From the NCBI RefSeq assembly GCF_026914265.1, contig NC_069135.1, positions 1,691,001-1,755,000 on the forward strand: a stretch of DNA of 64,000 bases. Reading direction: 5' to 3'. The stretch is from Mya arenaria (taxonomy: Eukaryota > Mollusca > Bivalvia > Myida > Myidae). Numbering within the stretch: position 1 is the stretch's first letter; each line of letters begins with the position of its first letter. This document shows positions 55,655 through 64,000 of the stretch, piece by piece. The notes under the pieces were generated by a model, which saw only the letters and a list, made by a program, of their open reading frames with translations, searched no databases and was not told where the DNA came from. A program made the translations under genes and the position numbers.

Positions 55655-56268
55655 ACAAACCTGAATGAGGGAATTTGGCAAACCTGAATGAGGGTTTTGG
55701 GCAAACCTGAATGAGGTGATTGGGCAAACCTGAATGAGGTGATCGGGCAAACATGAATGAGGGCATTGGGCAAACCTGAATGAGGGAATTGGGCAAACAT
55801 GAATGAGGGGATTGGGCAAACCTAAATGAGGTGATTGGGCAAACCTGAATGAGGATATTGGGCAAACCTCAATGAGGGAATTGGGCAAACCTGAATGAGG
55901 GGATTGGGCAAACCTGAATGAGTGATTTGGGCAAACCTGAATGAGGGAATTGGGCAAACCTGAATGAGGGAATTGAGCAAACATGAATGAGGGCATTGGG
56001 CACACATGAATGAGGGAATTGGGCAAACATGAATGAGGGGATTGGGCAAACCTGAATGAGTGATTTGGGCAAACCTGAATGAGGGAATTGGGCAAACCTG
56101 AATGAGGGAATTGAGCAAACCTGAATGAGGGCATTGGGCACACATGAATGAGGGAATTGGGCAAACCTGAATGATGGTTTAGGGAAAATCTGAATGAGGA
56201 CATTGGACAAATCTGAATTAGGGTATTGGGCAAATCTGAATGAGGGTATTGGGCAAACCTGAAAGATG
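55655..56268. repeat. 23-bp minisatellite, about 26 copies
   Basis: The unit is GGGCAAACCTGAATGAGGGA + ATT with variants (ACCTG/ACATG, GAATT/GATTT/GCATT). Groups of copies with the same variants recur in order, suggesting multi-unit duplications. The 233-codon minus-strand ORF over it is a repeat artefact. Confidence 0.92.
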
Positions 56269-57101
56269 GTAATGGGGTAATGCTTGATTGCATGTCAAAC
56301 CATTTCCAACATATGTGTGAATTTAAGATCATTTGTGTGATTCACATGAGTGGTAATGACCTTATGTCAAAGCAAGATACCATTTTTTTTTTATTAAATG
56401 ACATGGTTTTGGAATAGGGTTTGCTAATTATTTAAGTGCAGCCTGTGAAAGGAGCATTTTTATCCATGACACTTGAAAACAACTGGCCTACTCCCTCCTC
56501 ATATTTTGTTCACTACCTGATGCTGTATAACAGCAGCTGCTCACAGGGTGCTGAGAATAGCCCCTAATTGTATGGCTAATTTTTGTTGGTCATAAGGTGG
56601 CCATAAATTAATCACTAGACGTAGATTGGCCAGATATGGCAGGGTGAACATTGAGTCAGGCTACTGCATGTACAGGCTGTTACACTGGTCAAATTTAGCC
56701 AGTCTCCTTTACTGTTGCTGTTCTGTGAAGGTTGATAATATGTTTCTGGAAGTTAATCACCTTGTTGAGTCTTTTTTATAATATATTCTATATTGATAAG
56801 TATAAGATGTTGGAATACTTTGAAATTAAGGTATACAAGGTTCCTCATATTAATAGCAATTTCACTGTTTTTCATATCTTATGTACTGCACATCTTAACG
56901 ACGCAAGATCTCTGTGATGCCGCAACTGCTTGCAGCCATAGAACATTATTGCTGTATAACATAGATGTTACGGCAAGAATTGGCAATATAGGTTAAGAAT
57001 TTGATGCATAACTGTGTTTTATGTTGTTGTTTGTAACTTCATAACACTTGAGCCATACAAATGCATCCTGTCCTTGATTACAAACGAAGTTTTATTCATC
57101 T

Positions 57102-57114
57102 GTTGCTAAGTAAC
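57102..57114. promoter_or_regulatory. RFX (X-box) palindrome candidate
   Basis: GTTGCTAAGTAAC consists of two RGYAAC half-sites (AGCAAC inverted, AGTAAC direct) with one base between them, the arrangement bound by RFX factors. Confidence 0.3.
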
Positions 57115-58420
57115 ACTGCGGAATAGATATGATGTTGTTGTTCTCCTGCTATAATGTTCAAATTTGTCTGGAAAATTAAGATACCACATTGAAGGTGTGC
57201 TTTTTGCTTTTGATTTCCTGAGAGTGTGTAGATATTTCTACCCATTATCTGTCCTAATGCCTCGTTAATTGGACAAAAAGATTGTTGTGCTTTAAATTAG
57301 GCCCAAAAAGAATGTTGGTAGCAAATCAAGTGATATTTGGCTCCCCTTTGCTTGTTTTTATTCCAGTTGCTGGTTGAAAATACTTTTGCAATATATTAAT
57401 AACAGAAAACCAAATACAAAACTAAGTGCTGTAGTCTTTTAATAACATTGTTGGATATGCATGGCATTTGTGCATATAATATTGGCCAACAATTTGCTTG
57501 GCCAAACCTGGTTCAACTTACTTCAATCTGTTTTAAAGTCATTTTCACACTGTTTTTGATAGTGAACAATTTTTGTTCTGATCCATTACACCGATATATT
57601 CCTAATACGTTCTTTATTGGAGACATTTTTCGGTGTCTGATTTTAATGTATAATACGACTATTATGTCAGTCTACACCTTAACCTGTGGTTTGAAATTTG
57701 TGGAGGTATGATGGTAGGGATTATATGTTGCCAAAAAAGGAATGTGCTTATTCTCTGAGGAATTCATGATTTACACCTGCAGAGTTTATAATGTTTTCGA
57801 AGGGTATTAATGCACTAACATAGTTTCAAGTGATTTAGTGCAGACATTGTCATCATAACATCGGTCTTGTCTTGTTAGGGTTGTATTATTGGACAGAGCA
57901 ACCAAGACAAATGTGGATATTCACCTCTTTATGCTAAACAAGGAGAATATGATATCTTCATTCCAAGCATAAATCACTTTAGTACCTTGGAGCTACTAGA
58001 TGGTGTCACTGGAATATCACAATCTATATGTTTCTTGACTCAGTTTCTTTATAGATTTGTGTGGTAAAAATGACAGGAGCGTTTAAAGCTTGGTGGTGAG
58101 TAATGTATTTTTAAAGAATAACCCACTTGTTGTCAGGAATAGTTTAAATGTTCTCATTTTGACAGCACTTGGTGCATTTTGCTCACATATGACAGCCAGT
58201 TGAGGGTCAGATGTGCAGATTATGTGACAAAACTCATTTACACTAAAGCTCTTTTTCACGATAAAGATTGCTGTGAAAGTGATCCCACTGTTGTTATTTT
58301 TCTGTGGTATTTTGTTGCAGTCCCACTCAGAGTAATGTGATGGAGCTGAGCATCCGGTTATTTTTCCAACCATCCCATGGGAGGATGAAAAAATAAGTTT
58401 CCTGTTTCAGGCATCTAGTT

Positions 58421-58444
58421 CCCCCCCCCCCCCCCCCCCCCCCC
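58421..58444. repeat. Homopolymer C24
   Basis: Uninterrupted run of 24 C followed by GCC. The true length is likely uncertain. Confidence 0.9.
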
Positions 58445-59650
58445 GCCAATGCCAGCATGTTTATGGCCAACAAGGTGTAAAAGAACATACATATTGCATA
58501 GCTACAAGTAAATGTACTGCTTAACAGTTTGTTTTGGGAACAAGCTTGAGTAATCATACATGAATATACAGTCACTAACATTTTGTCTCATTTCCATCGG
58601 CTAACCGCTATCATGCTCCAGCAAAAACTGTGCAAGATGTAAGTCTTACAGCAATCACTTCTCCTAAAATAACTGGCATACCAGACATTGTAGTTTGAAA
58701 TTGTAGAAGAGAGTGCAGACATACAATCATATAATTGATAGCAATGCGACACTGAGGAAAGCCATATGGCAGTTGTGCTATGATTCCAGTGCAGTTTGCA
58801 GATGGTTTCATTCCACTTTGTAATGAAATTGAAGCTGCTTTATAAGATATTATTTAACATGGTGCACACAATAGGGATCACTAAATCTCTTGTCACTACT
58901 TACTTGTCACTTGTCTTTCATTGAGAAACGTGTTATAGAGGGAAACAGATGGCATGGCAAAAACATTGCAAGCTGATGATTGCTACCTGTAGGTACATAT
59001 ATATTTTTTACGCGTTCGACTGTTTTTTATTGAAGATAAAAAAGACCATTTATCATAGTTTTGGCATAGTAGGCAGAGATGTGTGAACACTTAAACCTTT
59101 ACAATGCGATAAAACTTAGTAATTGTGCTGCAAAATTGCAGCATCAAGTCTCATAATCTACCTAAAATCATGGTTGAGTAATGCACCTTGACTTGCCGGG
59201 GGGGGGGGAGGGAGGGGAGAATTGTGTTGGTATTCTGTATAATATCTTAGATTGGTCTTTAATGGAAGGATATAGTGTGCTTTACATGTTGTATTTGCTT
59301 TTTGAGGTGCAGTTGTAAGGTTGTGTATCTTCTTATATACAGCTACAATTAGGGATACAGAATGATGTAAGGAGTCGCATGTGACAGGAATGACAGGGGA
59401 GAGGGACTGTACAGTGTTGATTTGGGCTGTAATGTGTGCCCAGATGACACTCCTCATTACTCACCCACCCATCGACAGCACAAATGGTGTCTACCTAGAG
59501 CACAACAATATTGGAGACAATGTGTGCTTTAAAGCTATTTTTTTCTCTCAGATTTTCACATGGTCCTCATGATTAAATGATTAGTTGATGGTAATTATGA
59601 TATTGCTTTTTTCAAAGAACACATTTAAGTTATATTCTGAGGATACAATT

Positions 59651-59738
59651 GTTGCTAGGCAACATCTCAGTGGGTGGCAACCATGTCAACTGTCTAATGC
59701 CATTGACAACCACCTGCTAGCTTGTCTTCCATAGCAAC
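59651..59738. promoter_or_regulatory. RFX (X-box) site cluster candidate
   Basis: A perfect palindromic pair GTTGCTAGGCAAC at 59651-59663 is followed by further half-sites GGCAAC (59676-59681) and AGCAAC (59733-59738), all within 90 bp. This clustering is more than one expects in AT-rich DNA and may mark an enhancer. Confidence 0.35.
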
Positions 59739-60604
59739 CATTCTAATGGAGATTTATATCTCATTTTTTGCTTGAACCTAAACAGAAGCAGCAATTCGGG
59801 CAATGTTTTTATGTCTCAAATGTAATTTATATCATTTAATTCATTGTGATAAACAACAATATTCACATTGTACCCTGGCGTTTTACAATTGTGATGCAAA
59901 ACAGTTCTTCCTAAGAGCTCATCATTTCTTTACTGGTTTGTTCTTTATGGATGGTTCGGTGGTGAACTTGATGTTTTTCTTCTTGATGGACGAGGCGTAT
60001 TACCTATGGTTGAGATCTTTTATGACAAAGCTGTGTAAGATGGAAATTGACAGACATAAGTATCTATAAATATTAACTACTTTAGGGTACAAAAGAGCTC
60101 TCATATGCTGGGATGTTAGGAAGATAATTACATTTTGTATGTATGAGATTTTCAAGTTGTATGATCTTCAGCCACTGGGGAAATTGAGGCTCCTGATTGT
60201 TGGCAAATATACAAATAATATTTTCAGTTTCCCCTCATCTGTCATCAAAGTTTATGTGCATTTTTTGTGTTACAGTTTCCATAGTTCGTGCCACTTGTTG
60301 ACTTTGTTTGACATTTTAATGTGGAATCTTTGCTATTTGGTATTATGCTGGCAGCCCCATCCATATATAGTTCAAGATTGCTTCTAACATATTCCATGCA
60401 ATATCTCTTCAGAGTTTTTTCCTCATAATCTTATTCCTGCGTTTCACAGGAACATCCACCTTAATTATTGAGAAGGAATAACTTAATTTTCCCGATCTTT
60501 AAGACTTCACTTTATTTCAGTTAGGTAATCTGTTTTAATTTTGTCCCATTACACATCGTGTTTTCAGCATCTCAATGAAATCAAGAGTGATTTGTGTTTT
60601 CCAG

Positions 60605-60689
60605 GCAGTGAAGGCAATTTTGATGAGCAGAAGAGGAGAACTTGCATCTTGGAGCCAAGGAAACTGAACAATTAAAGTTGGAAGCAAGA
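60605..60689 (+). other. Candidate non-coding (5' UTR) exon
   Basis: An 85-bp purine-rich segment lies between a good acceptor (GTGTTTTCCAG, ending 60604) and a good donor (AAGA|GTAAGG at 60690). All frames contain stops, so it would be untranslated. The purine-rich interior resembles exonic splicing enhancers. No transcript evidence is available here. Confidence 0.3.
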
Positions 60690-63600
60690 GTAAGGTTAGT
60701 GTGTTACAGTGCACTTTCATTGGGAAACAATTAGCTGGGCTTTTAATTCAGACCAAGGATAACAATCATTGCAGGAGCTGTCCTCTATACGAATGTTTCA
60801 TCATAAATAAATTAAGAAAAAACTGGTTAAAAGTATTGCATCATGCATGCAAAGAGCATGTCATGAACGGTGCACAAACATATGTATAGTAGTGACAAGT
60901 ACAGGAAATGTTGGAAGACTTGTATTGTGGTATTGTCATAATTGCAGGGAGAATGACACATTTGTCAGCCTTCTGTGACACGTACAGGAACATGATAGGT
61001 TTGTGCATAGCTTGTATTCAACCAAGTTCCTGTATTCATACAATTTACTACATTGCACACTGGTGTGTGAAATCATAGTCTGGCTTTGCTTGAAATTGAA
61101 AATGGCAAAAGATGCCCCTCAAATATTTGAATTGACATGATCAATTTTGAAGATCCACTCAAGATCCTAAAGATGCCTGTAATGTTCTTATTTATTGCTC
61201 ACTGAAGCCTGTGATTTTCAAGGTAATTATAGTTTTATCTTTGGTTTACCCATGGATGGCCATGAAAGGTAATGAAAGCTGTAAACAAGGCTCTGGCCCC
61301 TTTGACGGAAGGATGTTTCAACAGCTTACAAGCAAACACAGGCCCCTAAGGGCCATGTAAGGGTGAGAGAACAAAGGCCAGGGGTCAGGAGGGGAGATGT
61401 TAAAGAGTGATACACCGAGACACAACAAGGATATTACATAATGTGATCTGTGAACATAGAAAATGAGGGTGTTCCTATTTCATGTTAAGGAAAATAAGGG
61501 TGTTCTCATTTCTCTGTGAGCTTACACTGGTGGTTTAAGAGGTTGTCAAGCATATCTATGTCCTTATAATTACAGGCTTTGGTGGCTGCTTGAACATGAA
61601 ACTTAGCTAGGGTGTCACTGACTGTGATTTACAGGTTATAGTTGTCAGGAAAATACACTCATCTACATTCAAACCCCACATCTGGACACTTACAGTGGGA
61701 AATCTGGTGAGATTTCAGTAAACAAGTAGGGGCATTGATGATCATTATTTCCCAAATTAATTTGAGTTATGGTGTATGACACATAAAACTTCCTGACCCA
61801 TAAAGAATGTATGATATGGTCACATTTGTCAAAAAAGTCCCAATAGGTTAATAGATGTTTATCTAATTGGTATCTGTGTGACTAATAAAACAGGGTTGTG
61901 CCCTGAACTCCCACAGAATGTACATGTAGTATACTTTGTAATTTTATAGCTCTTTTTTTAGTGACGTTTTACACCCTGAGAAATAATTCCTCATTTATAT
62001 GGTGTAAAAATTGTTTCATTCTTAATTCAGATTGTAATTGTCATTGTTCTGCTGTTTTTGGAAAACTTACAGGGCTGTATTTAATAAGAGGTAGAAAAAA
62101 CTGTAGGCAATTTGTCTAATATGTCTTAAAGATTTAATGTCAAGTTCTGCTGATTAATGTTGATTTAGATTTCTAATCTGATATGAACATTACCATATCT
62201 CGCCCTGTAATTGATCTGCCTCTGCTGTTTGCAAGAAATTCATTGTTCTCTGGTTGGGTTACTAATATCATAAGCTGATTTGCCATGTTCAGAACTAAAG
62301 TATCCCACCTCTCAAAGGCCCCAATGTTTTGGAACACCCTGAGTCACCCTCAAGGGGGTTTAAAAGGGATGATTGTCAGCTTCATGGGCTTCTAGGGGCT
62401 GGGGGAGTATTCTGCCTCGAGGTCACAGGGTCACTGCTATCAAAGAGGACACAAGGGTGGTGGAGAATAATACTAATTTGTTTCCAGTGTTCAGTGCCAC
62501 TTGTATCCTAAAAAAGGTCAACAACATTCATTGTTTATGTAGCTTTGATACAAAATTGCCACATTAATTCTGGAATGTAATAGCTTTTGTCAGTCTAGAT
62601 TTTACCTAATAGAAATAGAGAGTGTTTAAATGAAGTTTGTTTGAAATAATAACATTAAATGAAACTGAATATTTCAGATTTCTCAACAGTTTGTGGGGTC
62701 CACTGTTGCCGGTCTCCTTGTGTTACAATGTTTTCAATTACATATGCCTGTATGGTATGATTTATGTCTAATGACTTTGAAAGAAAAGACATTGTTTTAC
62801 TTGTAAGGCCTGTCATTAAACAGCTAATTCATTGCAAATTGATTACTACAGGGTTTGAACATCTGTGTTGTGGTATGTATAAATTACAAGAGTGACCTGA
62901 GACTGACAACTATGGTCAGTTATAATGGTCAGTAAGGCCTAGACCAGTTGACCACTGACTGAATTTGGCCCTCAGTGGACACTGGCTGATATATGGACAC
63001 AACACACCCATTTGTAGTGTTCATAGTTGAAAAGTGTGTATGATAATTATGGTTGTATGGTAAAACAGGACTTTGATATCAGGACAATGAAAAAACAATA
63101 CGAACAGAAATGAAATAACTGAGTTGGAAATGTGTTATGAAGAGATAGTCCAACGATGATATACAGTAAAGAAGCATTATATAATGTAACTAAGTGTATA
63201 GTCAAGTTTAAGATGTTGTCTTTCTGTCTGACTTTAATGATTCTGAAAATTATATAAATTGACATTATTAAGTCATTTTGTCAAACATTTAATATTTAAT
63301 AAAGGGATTGCTAAATTTTATTCAACAATATTGACTTAACTTTTCCACCCAATTTACCCTTTGGCAAGAAGCTTTCATTACGTATTGTTGAAAATGACAC
63401 AATAATTATAATCTGATTGAAAATAATGAAATGCTGTCGTTCATGCGATTGTATGACAATCCGATATAGGTCCTATCATTGTTGTTTAGTTCTGTAATAA
63501 TCTGCTTATGGGATTTGTTGATTATTTATTTATTTATTAATGAAGTATTTAGAATAAATAATTTTTTGGTGTAAAAGGACTTTATCTGGCTTAAGCAAAA

Positions 63601-64000
63601 GAATGTAAGTAGATTTATGTATTATTATGTAGGTGATTGATTAGGTCAGTAGTTTTGCAAAATTTCGTTTTAAGCATTATTATGTTGGGTTAAAATTCTT
63701 TTCATGAATTAGTTAACAATTATTCATAATGCACCAAGCATATCTGAAATCACTTGCCGCTGTTGTTATTTGGTTCGTTATTCATTCTATAACAGGGTTC
63801 ATGTTATGATCTTTATTATTGTCTGTAAAACTATGAAGTATAGACACTTTGAGACAAGCATGCTCATTTTAGACAACTAATTTTGCCTTTTCATGGTAAA
63901 TCATATATTCGAAATGGTGAATTACAGGCCTAGATAGGAAAGGAAATAAATCAAAATAACAAGTTTTGTCATATTTGCCGTCTTTAATGCTTTATGTTTC

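Larger units (their letters stand above)
56269..64000. other. Long non-coding stretch to the window end
   Basis: No convincing coding sequence. Contents noted: RFX-type palindromes at 57102-57114 and 59651-59663, a C24 run at 58421-58444, a G-rich run near 59198-59218, a splice-flanked candidate untranslated exon at 60605-60689, and a GC-richer patch at 62310-62470. It is compatible with a large intron of a gene beyond the window. Confidence 0.4.

Noticed and set aside
55631-56332. 233-codon minus-strand ORF with PHSGLPNSLIQVCP-like repeats
   Set aside because: It is a translation of the 23-bp minisatellite; other frames give similar repeats.

Overview
The window looks like genomic DNA of a bivalve mollusc (Bivalvia; species not determinable by eye). 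It is AT-rich, its genes are split by long introns with standard GT..AG borders, and its introns carry repeat families I know from clams, mussels and oysters. These include a tRNA-headed SINE, elements built around ~157-bp tandem cores, and CR1/L2-like LINEs.

Layout. 1-6.8 kb (+): a complete five-exon class II ADP-ribosylation factor gene (ARF4/5 type, 180 codons). Its introns hold a truncated SINE, an 888-bp inverted-repeat DNA element and a ~160-bp core-repeat element. 6.8-7.3 kb: a 29-bp satellite. 8.6-12.5 kb (-): the last five exons of a gene for a single-pass membrane protein with a chitin-binding (peritrophin-A-like) cysteine domain, a Thr/Ser stalk and a tyrosine-rich cytoplasmic tail; its 5' end was not found. 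12.5-19.7 kb: no gene I can defend. 19.7-20.5 kb (-): LINE 3' end. 20.7-21.5 kb (-): an apparently intronless EF-hand protein gene of the sarcoplasmic calcium-binding/calexcitin type, with a TATA box. 22.1-25.2 kb (+): a degenerate but nearly full-length CR1/L2-like LINE with a 2A-like peptide in front of its endonuclease. 26.9-33.6 kb (+): DCLRE1B (SNM1B/Apollo), four coding exons, 989 residues, followed by about 25 copies of a 43-bp hairpin-forming minisatellite that probably lie in its 3' UTR. 35.2-64 kb: a long stretch without convincing coding sequence, holding a full-length SINE, three large minisatellites, RFX-type sites and a few splice-flanked candidate non-coding exons. It may be a 5' intron of a gene lying outside the window.

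The genes do not form a functional unit: ARF acts in Golgi/vesicle traffic, DCLRE1B in telomere and crosslink repair, the EF-hand protein in calcium buffering or signalling, and the chitin-binding protein at the cell surface. The most unusual things are minisatellites placed right behind gene ends, repeat families with hairpins at their left ends, the 2A-like LINE peptide, the long C-terminal extension of Apollo, and the tyrosine-tailed chitin-binding receptor. I saw no clear candidate for a wholly new multi-gene system.
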